Of a stretch of 64,000 nucleotides of DNA, positions 24,686-32,904 are shown piece after piece; position 1 is the stretch's first letter, and each line of letters begins with the position of its first letter. Origin of the DNA: Palauibacter sp965207805. Lineage in GTDB: Bacteria; Gemmatimonadota; Gemmatimonadetes; Palauibacterales; Palauibacteraceae. The translations under genes were made by a program, and so were the position numbers. The notes under the pieces are model-generated. The model did not search any database. It had not been told where the DNA came from and was given only the letters and a program-made list of their open reading frames with translations. The DNA is taken from contig OZ242312.1 in NCBI GenBank assembly GCA_965207805.1, positions 2,356,001-2,420,000 on the forward strand, written 5' to 3'.

Positions 24686-26122
24686 TCAGCGGATCCCGAC
24701 GAGGCCGCGCGTCGCCTGGATCAGCTCGCGGGAATCGTATCCGACCCCGTCCTTGAACACCCAGCGGACCGCGCGAATGGCGCTCGGGTCGCTCCCCGGA
24801 TCGCCGCTCAGGACGATGAGGTCGGCGAGTTTTCCGACTTCCACGGTGCCGAGTTCGTCATCGACGCCGAGGATCTTCGCGCCGTTGGCGCTCACCACCT
24901 GTACGGCCTGCACCGGCGTGAGCCCGGCCTCGAGCAGCAGCTCGAAGTTCCGCTGATTCCCGAAACCGGGAAGCGCTCCGCCGTTGCCAGTTGGATCGAC
25001 GCCCGAGGCGAGCAGGCCGCCCGCGTCGACGAACGCCTTCTCGAAACGCATTTCGTTCCGGAAGTTCTCGGGGTCGGGTCCCATCTCCTGGATACGCCCC
25101 CGCTCATCCAGGTAGGCTTCGCGGAGGTCCGGAGCCATCAGCTCGAGCGTCCGCTCGTCCACGACGTCGCGGTCGGGAAAGAAGGCCTCGTAGACCGAGA
25201 GGGTGGCGGTGAGTCCCACGCCGCCCTCCACCATGGCCTCGATCGTCTCCCGCGCAATGGGGCCCGTGGGGTCCGAGCCGCCGGCACGCTGCATGATGTT
25301 GCCGGGACAACGGTCCGGCTCCTTCTCCGGCACGAAATCGGACGCCGTGAGCATCCCGTGCTCGAGGTTGTCGATCCCCAGCGCCACGGCCTCCTGGAAG
25401 CTCACGGAGCACAGGTGTCCGGTGACGCGGAGGCCCAGACGGTGCGCCTCCTCGATCGCCGCCCCCAGTTCCGCGCTCCCGATCGACGTGTACGCCTTCA
25501 CCCAGGTGGCCCCCTCCTCCGCCCAGTACTCGACGAAGCGCCGCGCCTGTTCGGGGGAGGTCATGCGGGCCTGGTGGGGCGAACCCGTCGAGCCGGTGAT
25601 GTACGGCGCCGTGATGTGGATGCGGGGGCCCGGCGAATCGCCGCGATCGATCGCATCCTTCAGATGGACATCCGCGTAGGGAGTGAAGCTCCCGGTCGTG
25701 CGGATCGTCGTGACGCCGGAGCCCAGGTAGAGCCGCGGCGCGCTGAAGCCGAGCTGTACGCGCCGCCCCCCCACGGAGGTGTAGAACAGATGGTCGTGCA
25801 TGCCGACCATCCCCGGGATGACGGTGTGGCCGCGCAGATCGTGACGGTCCGCGTCGTCGGGTACGGCGACGGACGAAGCGGGGCCCACGGCGGCGATCCG
25901 CCCGTCGCTCAGCAGCACCGTCTGATCCTCGAGCACCGGACCGCCGGTGCCATCGATCACGCGAACGTGTTCGAGCGCTACGGTCGGCCCCTGCACGGCG
26001 ACGTAGACGCGGGTTTCCTCGGACAGCCGACCGTAGCTCTGCGCGGCCAGCCCATCGGCAAGCCCGACCGTCATGACCGCGAAGGCGGCGAGAATGTGGC
26101 GACAATCGCTGGACATCTTCAT
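24686..26122 (-). CDS. Secreted amidohydrolase (tandem copy 1)
   Basis: Encodes 478 residues with a Sec signal peptide (ends LADGLAAQ). The metal-dependent amidohydrolase pattern is present: VRVIDGTGG strand, HDH in GMHDHLF, WVKAYTS (candidate carboxylated lysine), TGHLCS, NLEHGM and GVDPTG. These are the ligands of binuclear imidazolonepropionase/prolidase-like hydrolases. Substrate unknown. It is clearly a paralogue of the next gene upstream, with the same length and the same ...GLVGIR / ...GMVGIR ending. GAGAGGA precedes two in-frame ATGs (26122 and 26116). Confidence 0.87.
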   Translation of the reverse strand: MKMSSDCRHILAAFAVMTVGLADGLAAQSYGRLSEETRVYVAVQGPTVALEHVRVIDGTGGPVLEDQTVLLSDGRIAAVGPASSVAVPDDADRHDLRGHTVIPGMVGMHDHLFYTSVGGRRVQLGFSAPRLYLGSGVTTIRTTGSFTPYADVHLKDAIDRGDSPGPRIHITAPYITGSTGSPHQARMTSPEQARRFVEYWAEEGATWVKAYTSIGSAELGAAIEEAHRLGLRVTGHLCSVSFQEAVALGIDNLEHGMLTASDFVPEKEPDRCPGNIMQRAGGSDPTGPIARETIEAMVEGGVGLTATLSVYEAFFPDRDVVDERTLELMAPDLREAYLDERGRIQEMGPDPENFRNEMRFEKAFVDAGGLLASGVDPTGNGGALPGFGNQRNFELLLEAGLTPVQAVQVVSANGAKILGVDDELGTVEVGKLADLIVLSGDPGSDPSAIRAVRWVFKDGVGYDSRELIQATRGLVGIR

Positions 26123-26160
26123 TCCTCTCTCCACGTGTCCCTTCCCGACGGGCGCGCCGG

Positions 26161-27597
26161 TCACCGAATCCCCACCATCCCCTTCACGGAGTCTATGAGT
26201 TTCTCCGAGTCGTAACCGACGCCGTCCTTGAACACGACCGTGACATTCCTGATGATCGCGGAATCCGACTCGAGATCGCCCTCAAGCACGACGAGGTCCG
26301 CGAGTTTCCCGCGTTCGATCGTCCCAAGCTCGTCGTCCACGCCCATGATGCGGGCGCCGTTCGCGCTCACGATCCGGACCACGGTGGGGGCGTCGAACCC
26401 CGCTTCGATAAGAAGCTCGTAGTTGCGCTGGTCTCCGAAGCCCGCGATCGCCCCGCCGATCCCCGTCGGATCCACGCCGGCCGCGAGGACCCCCCCGGCC
26501 TCGACGAAGCCGCGCTCGAACGCCATGTGCTTCTGGAGGTGCGCCTCCGTCATCGGCCAATCAGGGTTCGCCTCGATCGCGTCCACGGTCTCCAGGTAGT
26601 CCTCCCGCACCTCGGGCGCCATCGCCTCCAGCGTGCGTTCGTCGAGGACGGCCCGTCCCTTCGTCATGGGCTCGATCACGGCCATCGTCGAGGTCATCCC
26701 CACATCATTCTCGACCATGGAGAGGATCAGCGCGCGGGCGGTCTCCCCCGACGGGTCCCCCTCTTCCCCGACCGTGACCATGGAATTGGGCGGACACTCG
26801 TCGGGCTGCTTGCGCGGATCGAAGTCCGTCGCGGTCCCGAATCCGTGTTCGATGTTGTCCATTCCCAGGTCGACGGCTTCCTGGAAGGTGATCGAACAGA
26901 TGTGGCCCGTGACCCGAAGGCCCTGCGCGTGCGCCTCCTCGATGACGGCGGCGAGTTCCGCGCGGCGGATCGTCGTGTACGCCTTGATCCAGGAGACGCC
27001 CTCTCCGGCCCAGTAGCGGACGAAGCGGCGCGCCTCCTCGGGCGAGTTGACCTGCGCCATGTCGCCGAGCGCCGGGTTGGGCCCCGTGACGTACGGCGCC
27101 GTCACGTGCATGCGGGGCCCCGGCGCGAGTCCCCGTTCGATGCTCGACTTGACATTGAGGTCCGCGTAGGGCGAGACGCTGCCTGTCGTGCGGATCGTCG
27201 TGACCCCCGCCGCGAGATAGAGGCGCGGGGAGGAGATGTTTCCCTGGGCCATGCGGCCCCCGGCACCCATGAAGAACATGTGGTTGTGGAGCCCGATCAT
27301 CCCCGGGATCACGGTGTGTCCCGGCAGTTCATGGACCTCGGCGCCCGGCGGGATCTCCACCGAGCCCGCCGGACCGACCGCGGCGATCCGGTTCCCCCGG
27401 ATCACGACCGTCTGGTTCGTCCGGCCGGCGGCGCCGGTCCCGTCGATGACCTTGACGCCGGTGAGAGCGACGCTCGGACCGGCGACGGATACGAACTCCG
27501 AGGTCGCGTCGTCGAGTTCCGCCGCGGACTGCGCGGGCAGGTGAGCCGGAGCGAGAAGGGCCGCGAGCGCGACCGGGGCCGCGATGAACTTTCTCAT
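26161..27597 (-). CDS. Secreted amidohydrolase (tandem copy 2)
   Basis: Encodes 478 residues with a signal peptide (1 to about 23, ending HLPAQSAA). Ligand pattern matches its neighbour: HNH in GLHNHMF, WIKAYTT, TGHICS, NIEHGF and GVDPTG. Differences cluster around the active-site loops (GAGGRMAQGN versus SVGGRRVQLG), suggesting related but different substrates after duplication. An AGGAG ribosome-binding site lies upstream of the ATG. The gene lies 38 bases upstream of copy 1 and the multicopper oxidase ends 49 bases before it, so the three may be co-expressed. Confidence 0.87.
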   Translation of the reverse strand: MRKFIAAPVALAALLAPAHLPAQSAAELDDATSEFVSVAGPSVALTGVKVIDGTGAAGRTNQTVVIRGNRIAAVGPAGSVEIPPGAEVHELPGHTVIPGMIGLHNHMFFMGAGGRMAQGNISSPRLYLAAGVTTIRTTGSVSPYADLNVKSSIERGLAPGPRMHVTAPYVTGPNPALGDMAQVNSPEEARRFVRYWAGEGVSWIKAYTTIRRAELAAVIEEAHAQGLRVTGHICSITFQEAVDLGMDNIEHGFGTATDFDPRKQPDECPPNSMVTVGEEGDPSGETARALILSMVENDVGMTSTMAVIEPMTKGRAVLDERTLEAMAPEVREDYLETVDAIEANPDWPMTEAHLQKHMAFERGFVEAGGVLAAGVDPTGIGGAIAGFGDQRNYELLIEAGFDAPTVVRIVSANGARIMGVDDELGTIERGKLADLVVLEGDLESDSAIIRNVTVVFKDGVGYDSEKLIDSVKGMVGIR

Positions 27598-27646
27598 GGG
27601 AGACTCCTGTGAGTTGGGCCGTTCAGGGCCCGAAAAACCTACCGCG

Positions 27647-29872
27647 TCACGGCTCCACCGTGAACACCATCTGCATGCCCGCCTCCAGATGTTCGGCGAT
27701 GTGGCAGTGCAGCATCCAGCGGCCGGGGTTCGAGAGTTCGAGCAGGAGATCGACCGAACCGCCCACGGGGACAACCACCATGTCCTTCCAGGCGAGGTTG
27801 TCGTGCGCCACCCCGTTCGTGGCAAGGACGAGGAAGCGCTGGCCGTGGATGTGGATCGGATGCTGCATCTGGTGCAGCGTCTCGCGGCGGCTCCGGAGCC
27901 TCAGCTTGACCACGTCGCCTACTCGGAAGGTCCAGCGGATCGCCTCGTTCTCGAGGCCGGTGGAGGGCTCGCGCAGCGTCCACGACACGTTTTCCGGCGT
28001 CGAGATCAGGTTCATCATCGGCATGGTTCCCGACCATTCGACCGGGTGGAAGTACGCCGAGTCCACCTGCATGAGACGCTCGACGACGAGCGGGAGGCCG
28101 CGCGTCGACATGTCGAGTTCCAGAGTGAGGTCCACCGGCCGGTCGAAGTGGGGGCGGTACGGCGCGATCTCGTCGCGCGCGCGCTCGTTCTCCCTCAGCG
28201 CCTCGAAGGTCGCGCTCAGATTCGGCGTCGCGTCCGCCGCTCCCACGCGAACGACGCCCAGCGTGTCCTCCTCCGGGAAGAAGCTGCCGCCGATGTGGTC
28301 GATCCCCTGCACCCGGTTCAGAAGGCCGTAGCTCCCGCTCTCGGGGAAGGCGACGTGCACGATGTAGCGCTCCGCCGGCGCAATGATCACGCTCTCGACC
28401 CATTCCTCCCGCTCGAAGTTGCCCACGTCGGCGCCCACGAGCTTCATGGGCGCTCCGTCGAAGGAGAGGTTGAACGTCCGCGTGTTCGACGCGTTCGTGA
28501 AGTAGAAACGGACGACCGAGCCGCGCTCCACGTCCAGCGCGTAGTCGGGCCTCCCGTTCACGAGCATGGTGTTGCCGAAGCGACCCATGAGCGCGTGGGT
28601 GGCGCGCTCGAGACCGAAGGGGATGATCCCGTGCTCGCCCAGGAGCAGGTCGTCGAGCATCACGATCTCCTCGCGGTGGACAGGACCGAAGTAGTCGGGG
28701 TCTTCGGATCGGACCATGAGGTTGCCGGCCAGCCCCAGGTCCTGCTGGACATCCTCGCGGTGATGGGGGTGGTACCAGTAGAGGCCGGGGTCGGGGAAGT
28801 GCACGGTGTAGCGGAAGCTCTCGCCCGGCGGCACGACATCCTGCGTCAGGCCCGGGACGCCGTCGAAGCGGTTGTCGAGCCGGAGTCCGTGCCAGTGGAT
28901 CGCGGTCGGCCAATCGATCCGGTTCGTGAAGTCGATCGTGACGGTCGCGTCCTCGGGGACCCAAAGGAGGGGCCCGGGGATCTGCCCGTTGAAGCCGTAG
29001 CCGAGGAGTTCGCGGCTCCCGATGCGGCGGCGCACGTAGACGGCGTCGAGGGAGAGCGAGTCGCCGTCGCCGAGTTCGATCAATTCGCGGGGGCGCGCAT
29101 CGACGATCTCGCCTTCCCATCCGTCTCCCGGCAGCCAGGGCTGCACGTCCGGCCGAAGCTCCATGAGCGACGGGAGCATCATGACACCGTCGGGCATCGG
29201 CACGCCGCTCCACGCGTCGTCCATCGCCATCTCGCCGGGGCCCATCCGCGAGGCGCCGAGCGCGAACTCGAGGAAGTCGGCGGGCTGCATGCGGCTGGAA
29301 GGCGACTGGGCCCGCAGCACGTAGGGACCCGCCGGCTCCGCGTCCGCCCCCTCGGCCCCTCCGGGTTCCGCTCCGGACTCCGCCGTGACGAGGACGAGGA
29401 ACTTGTTGAACGCGACCTGCCCCACCTCGACGCGTCCGCGTGCCGGGACCTCGCCGAGCCGCTCGATGGGCCATAACACCTGGGTCGAGGCCCAGGCGAC
29501 GTAACGGTCGTACGGACCGAGCGTGGAGGGCGGCGGAAGGTCCGTCGAGATCACGGCGTCGTACAGCAGCCGCCCGTCCGGCATCACCCCCATCGAGAAC
29601 GGCCCCCGAGGCCGGCGCAACTCGACCGTGCCGGCCGCGCCGGGCACGCGGGGCGTCGGGAAGAGGGACATGCAGTACAGGTCGGCGTTCGCAGCGGCCC
29701 CCTGCTCTTCGCCGGGCGTGCAGGGAGCGGCTTCCTGCCGCGGCGGCATCGCCGGGGGCGCCGCGCCCACCCACAGCCAGAGCGCCCCGCACAGCGCCCC
29801 GGCGGCGCCCAGCACCGTCGCACCGGCCGCGATGGCGCTTCCCCCCGATGAACGCCAGGCCCGGGAGGTCAA
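27647..29872 (-). CDS. Membrane-anchored multicopper oxidase with extra N-terminal domain
   Basis: I start at a TTG (29872) that overlaps the stop of the upstream SDR gene as TTGA, giving 741 residues with an N-terminal transmembrane segment (about 8-33). All copper-ligand motifs are present in the C-terminal 470 residues: HWHG, YWYHPHH, HPIHIHG and MLHCHIAEH. That predicts full type 1, 2 and 3 copper sites and oxygen reduction to water. Before the cupredoxin domains is about 250 residues of sequence (FSMGVMPDGRLLYDAVI, VAFNKFLVLVTAE) I cannot assign. Methionine-rich patches that mark CueO-like Cu(I) oxidases are not prominent. The start codon is tentative. Confidence 0.88.
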   Translation of the reverse strand: MTSRAWRSSGGSAIAAGATVLGAAGALCGALWLWVGAAPPAMPPRQEAAPCTPGEEQGAAANADLYCMSLFPTPRVPGAAGTVELRRPRGPFSMGVMPDGRLLYDAVISTDLPPPSTLGPYDRYVAWASTQVLWPIERLGEVPARGRVEVGQVAFNKFLVLVTAESGAEPGGAEGADAEPAGPYVLRAQSPSSRMQPADFLEFALGASRMGPGEMAMDDAWSGVPMPDGVMMLPSLMELRPDVQPWLPGDGWEGEIVDARPRELIELGDGDSLSLDAVYVRRRIGSRELLGYGFNGQIPGPLLWVPEDATVTIDFTNRIDWPTAIHWHGLRLDNRFDGVPGLTQDVVPPGESFRYTVHFPDPGLYWYHPHHREDVQQDLGLAGNLMVRSEDPDYFGPVHREEIVMLDDLLLGEHGIIPFGLERATHALMGRFGNTMLVNGRPDYALDVERGSVVRFYFTNASNTRTFNLSFDGAPMKLVGADVGNFEREEWVESVIIAPAERYIVHVAFPESGSYGLLNRVQGIDHIGGSFFPEEDTLGVVRVGAADATPNLSATFEALRENERARDEIAPYRPHFDRPVDLTLELDMSTRGLPLVVERLMQVDSAYFHPVEWSGTMPMMNLISTPENVSWTLREPSTGLENEAIRWTFRVGDVVKLRLRSRRETLHQMQHPIHIHGQRFLVLATNGVAHDNLAWKDMVVVPVGGSVDLLLELSNPGRWMLHCHIAEHLEAGMQMVFTVEP

Positions 29873-30660
29873 TGGAGAGCCCGCGTGCGCCCCCCGTCGA
29901 CGGCGATGGACACGCCCGTGACGTAGCTGGCGCGCTCGGACGCGAGGAACGCCACGACCGCGGCGAACTCGCGCGGGTCGCCGAGACGGTTCGCGGGGAT
30001 TGCGGCGTGCCACCCCGCTTCCACTTCCTCCGTCGAGATCCCCGCGGCTTCGGCGCGCACGGCGGCCAGTTCCTCAAGCCTCGCGGTGCGCGTGAAACCC
30101 GGGAGCACATTGTTTACGGTCACGCCATACGCCGCGACCTCGTTCGAAAGAGACTTGGCAAAACCGGTCACGGCGGCGCGCACGCTGTTGGAAAGGATCA
30201 GGTCAGCCTCCGGTTCCTTCGCGGCGACCGACGTGATGTTCAGGATCCGTCCCCAGCCCCGCTCCTTCATGCCGGGCAGGACGGCGCGGGTGAGATCGAG
30301 GGCGCTCTCCAGGTTGAGCCGTACGGCCGCTTTCCACGCCGCCCGGTCGTGGTCCTCGAACTTCCCCGCCGGCGGGCCGCCCGCGTTGTTCACGAGGATA
30401 TCCACGCGTCCGAAGCGGGCCATCGCCGCTTCGACCAGGCGGGCCACGGCCGCGGAGTCCGACAGGTCGCTCGGGATTCCGACGACCTCGCCCGGTCCGC
30501 GTGCGTCCGCGGAGGCCACGGCCTCCATGAGCGCCGCCTTCCCTCGCGCGCACATCAGCAGGTGTACGCCTTCCGCCGCCAGCTCTTCCGCCACGGCCCG
30601 GCCGAGGCCCCTGGACGAGGCGGCCACCAGGGCGACGCGGCCCGCGATCCCCAGATCCAT
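29869..30660 (-). CDS. SDR-family oxidoreductase with altered active site
   Basis: Encodes 263 residues of short-chain dehydrogenase/reductase fold: cofactor loop ASSRGLGRAVA (14-24), DILVNNAGG (about 87-95) and the catalytic serine in NITSVAAKEP. Where classical SDRs have YxxxK the sequence is LSNSVRAAV, so the tyrosine is replaced and lysine becomes arginine. A recognisable SDR subgroup shares this change; its chemistry is not established. The ATG overlaps the cupin stop by one base and its own stop overlaps the multicopper oxidase start. Confidence 0.85.
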   Translation of the reverse strand: MDLGIAGRVALVAASSRGLGRAVAEELAAEGVHLLMCARGKAALMEAVASADARGPGEVVGIPSDLSDSAAVARLVEAAMARFGRVDILVNNAGGPPAGKFEDHDRAAWKAAVRLNLESALDLTRAVLPGMKERGWGRILNITSVAAKEPEADLILSNSVRAAVTGFAKSLSNEVAAYGVTVNNVLPGFTRTARLEELAAVRAEAAGISTEEVEAGWHAAIPANRLGDPREFAAVVAFLASERASYVTGVSIAVDGGRTRALH

Positions 30661-31040
30661 CAGTCGTCCGCGTCGTGAAAGTAGGAGTCCGTCCCGTCGA
30701 GCCAGTCCGTGCGGGGGGGACAGAAAATGTCGAGATCCAGCGTCTTTTCGAGTGCTATGGCCTTGTGCGGGACGTGAGAGGGGATATGGAGGATCTCACC
30801 CGCTCGAACGACGACCTCGTCCTGCCCGTCGTCGCCCAGCCAGAAGTGCAGCGCGCCCTCGAGGATGTATGTGAACTGTTCATTCTCGTGCGAGTGCGTG
30901 GGAACGACCGCGCCCTTCTCGAGCAGAACCTGCGCGATCATGGCCCGGTCTCCCGTCACCATGCGCCGGCCCAACTGCCCGGTCACGCGCTCCCAGGGCA
31001 ACTCCTCCCAGCGGAAGTGCCGGGGCTTCGCTTCGCTCAT
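30660..31040 (-). CDS. Small cupin-domain protein
   Basis: Encodes 126 residues from an ATG behind GGGAGG. A single cupin barrel carries metal-ligand motifs HSHENEQ (about 48-54) and HIPSHVPH (about 87-94). No signal peptide. Small cupins may be dioxygenases, isomerases or binding proteins; substrate unknown. It is first in a three-gene unit cupin-SDR-multicopper oxidase joined by overlapping codons, which suggests one pathway on a small, possibly phenolic or oxidisable, substrate. Confidence 0.82.
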   Translation of the reverse strand: MSEAKPRHFRWEELPWERVTGQLGRRMVTGDRAMIAQVLLEKGAVVPTHSHENEQFTYILEGALHFWLGDDGQDEVVVRAGEILHIPSHVPHKAIALEKTLDLDIFCPPRTDWLDGTDSYFHDADD

Positions 31041-31095
31041 GACGTTTCCTCCCTGCGTGATGTATTCCGGATCCGGTCGGCGGACGATGAGCCGC

Positions 31096-31920
31096 CTACC
31101 GACTCCCGGCAAGCGTCCACGCGACGCCCGCGCGAATGTTCCAGTCTCCGCTCATTTCGGTGGTTCCGTGCCCCAACGCGGCGTCGATGGCCACCGGTCC
31201 CCGTCTCCACTCCACCATGGCCCGGACTTCGCCGAGGTCGCCCGTGCCGGGCGGAGACACGCTTCTTGTACTGGACCGCCCTCGGGTCCCGACGGAAAGC
31301 CGCCAGCTCGGAGCTGCGTCCCACAGAGCCTCGAACGCATAGGCGAAGGCATCATTCTGCTCAAAGGGCTCGGCCGGCACTTCCAGGATGCCGACGCCGA
31401 ACCAGCCGGTCGCGCGCCAGCGAGCGGAGACCCAGGAGAACAGGGCCGCGATCGTGACGTCGGTCGTATTCGTGCCGATTCCCTTCGTTTCATCGGAGTT
31501 CGGCAGTTTGACTCCCAGGTGCCCACCGGCCGAAAACCCCGTGGGACCTCCGAGGGGGGCGATGGAGACGGCGAGTTCGAAATCGCCCACGTCGCGCGTC
31601 GTTCCGTCTCGAACGGAAGGGTCGAGCTCGATGGCGGGAGCCGGGTCTCGCGCCTCGATCGAGAGTACCTTCCGGGCCGCGCCCTTCAGTTCGAGCACCG
31701 CGTGCGGTCCGATCGCCCAAGCGGCGTGGAGCACCGGGAAGGCGTCAAGGTCTCCTCCGAGTCCCGCGAGCGGGAAGGCCGCGTTCGCCGTATGCGTGAA
31801 GCCGACGCCGATCAGGGTTTCGCCGCCCTCCACGCCCACGGGCTGCACGAGAGCGTCGCGCTTCAGTTGCGCCGCCGCCGGCCCGGCGAGGGCATCGCCG
31901 AGCGCCGCGACGAAAAACAA
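31096..31920 (-). CDS. Secreted beta-rich envelope protein, start unresolved
   Basis: The reading frame up to the TAG at 31096 encodes alternating, glycine- and aromatic-rich strands typical of an outer-membrane or periplasmic beta protein (for example GFSAGGHLGVKLPNS, WFGVGILEVP, and a final VAWTLAGSR). No specific family recognised. A signal-like stretch LFFVAALGDALAGPAAAQ begins at a TTG (31920), but the arginine-rich part that would complete a signal peptide is encoded upstream, inside the terminator hairpin of the preceding gene. Either the TTG or a non-ATG codon just after the preceding stop is used. Confidence 0.6.
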   Translation of the reverse strand: MFFVAALGDALAGPAAAQLKRDALVQPVGVEGGETLIGVGFTHTANAAFPLAGLGGDLDAFPVLHAAWAIGPHAVLELKGAARKVLSIEARDPAPAIELDPSVRDGTTRDVGDFELAVSIAPLGGPTGFSAGGHLGVKLPNSDETKGIGTNTTDVTIAALFSWVSARWRATGWFGVGILEVPAEPFEQNDAFAYAFEALWDAAPSWRLSVGTRGRSSTRSVSPPGTGDLGEVRAMVEWRRGPVAIDAALGHGTTEMSGDWNIRAGVAWTLAGSR

Positions 31921-31952
31921 CGAGAGCCCGACGCGTGTACGCCGGGCTCTCG
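31911..31952 (-). terminator. Intrinsic terminator downstream of the duplicated-domain gene
   Basis: On the minus strand CGAGAGCCCG (31952-31943) and CGGGCTCTCG (31930-31921) form a perfect 10-base stem with a 12-base loop, followed directly by TTGTTTTT. This is the only textbook rho-independent terminator in the window. It lies about 50 bases after the stop of the gene ending at 32004. Confidence 0.85.
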
Positions 31953-32003
31953 GGAACTGCGGCGAAGCGGACCGCCGGCAGGAAGCCCGCCGGCCGGTGC
32001 GAC

Positions 32004-32675
32004 TCAGTTTCGAGCCGCCTGCATGATGTCGTTCACATAGCCATCCAGCCGCGCCATGACCTCGATCGTCTCGGCCTGCGTCCCGGCGTTGGCTAGTTCT
32101 CTCGCCAGATTGAGAAGCAGTCCGCGGATGGCGGCCGCATTCCCATCTCCCACCGCTGGCGTTGCGGCCGCGGGGGCCGCCTTTGCCCGCGTCTTGCGCC
32201 TTGCCGGCGCCTTGCGCTCCGCCACGGCCGGCTTCGCCGTCCCGGCAGCCGCCCTCGCCAGGCGCCGCTTGACTTGAAGCGGATACTTCGCGTGGAACTG
32301 CCGCGGCGACAGCTTGGCCACGGATCCGTCGATCTCGCAGGCGCGCGCAAAGAGGTCCGCGTTCTTGACGTTGGGGTTCGCCTTGAGCCTGCGCGTCACA
32401 TATTTGAGGACCGCGGCGCTCACATCCCCCGCGGACGGGGCCGGAGCCGGGCGCTTCCGGACACGAGCCCGCGCGGCCTTCGGCTTCCTGCCCGGTCCCG
32501 CAGTTCCCGCGAGCCGCCGCTTTACCTGCAGGGGATACTTGGCGTGGAACTGCCTCGGGTTCAGCTTTCCGATGCTCTTGTCTATGAGTTTCGCCCCTGC
32601 GAAGAGCGTCGCGTTCGAGACCCCGGGGTCCTTTGTCAACTCCGACTCTATGAATTTCAAGACGTTCTCGCTCAT
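32004..32675 (-). CDS. Basic protein with two copies of a novel-looking ~55-residue domain
   Basis: Encodes 223 residues behind a strong GAGGAGG site. Residues 4-57 and 88-142 are clear repeats, both ending in the identical string RQFHAKYPLQVKRRL (41-55 and 125-139). Each repeat is preceded by helix-forming sequence (VLKFIESELTKDPGVSNATLF / VLKYVTRRLKANPNVKNADLF in outline) and followed by Lys/Arg/Ala/Pro-rich linkers (GRKPKAARARVRKRPAPAP; KAPARRKTRAKAAPAA) like histone-H1 tails or AT-hook linkers. A C-terminal amphipathic helix (about 178-222) could dimerise. I infer a nucleic-acid-binding, perhaps nucleoid-associated, role; I recognise no named family. Confidence 0.8.
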   Translation of the reverse strand: MSENVLKFIESELTKDPGVSNATLFAGAKLIDKSIGKLNPRQFHAKYPLQVKRRLAGTAGPGRKPKAARARVRKRPAPAPSAGDVSAAVLKYVTRRLKANPNVKNADLFARACEIDGSVAKLSPRQFHAKYPLQVKRRLARAAAGTAKPAVAERKAPARRKTRAKAAPAAATPAVGDGNAAAIRGLLLNLARELANAGTQAETIEVMARLDGYVNDIMQAARN

Positions 32676-32746
32676 TGTGCCTCCTCGTGCAGACCTGTGC
32701 GCCCAACGATAGATGCCGATGGCGCCCTTGCGGTGTGGAATGCACC

Positions 32747-32775
32747 ATGATCTCGTCTGATGCACCGCGAGTCAA
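32747..32775 (-). promoter_or_regulatory. Promoter of duplicated-domain gene
   Basis: Minus strand TTGACT (32775-32770), 17-base spacer, GATCAT (32752-32747). Start of transcription would be near 32740, giving a leader of about 65 bases to the ATG at 32675. The -35 is strong, the -10 moderate. Confidence 0.4.
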
Positions 32776-32904
32776 CTGTAGGACAGATAATAGATGTAGA
32801 GACCTTGTCCCGAATGAAGAAGAAGGGACATGCGTCGGCGACGGAGTCGCGCTTCGTGGACGTCTCGCTTTCTGGCGTCGCGGCGCGGACGTAGCTTCCC
32901 GCCC

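Noticed and set aside
27639..30110. A second long frame overlapping the multicopper oxidase
   Set aside because: GC-rich shadow frame; all copper-ligand motifs are in the other frame.
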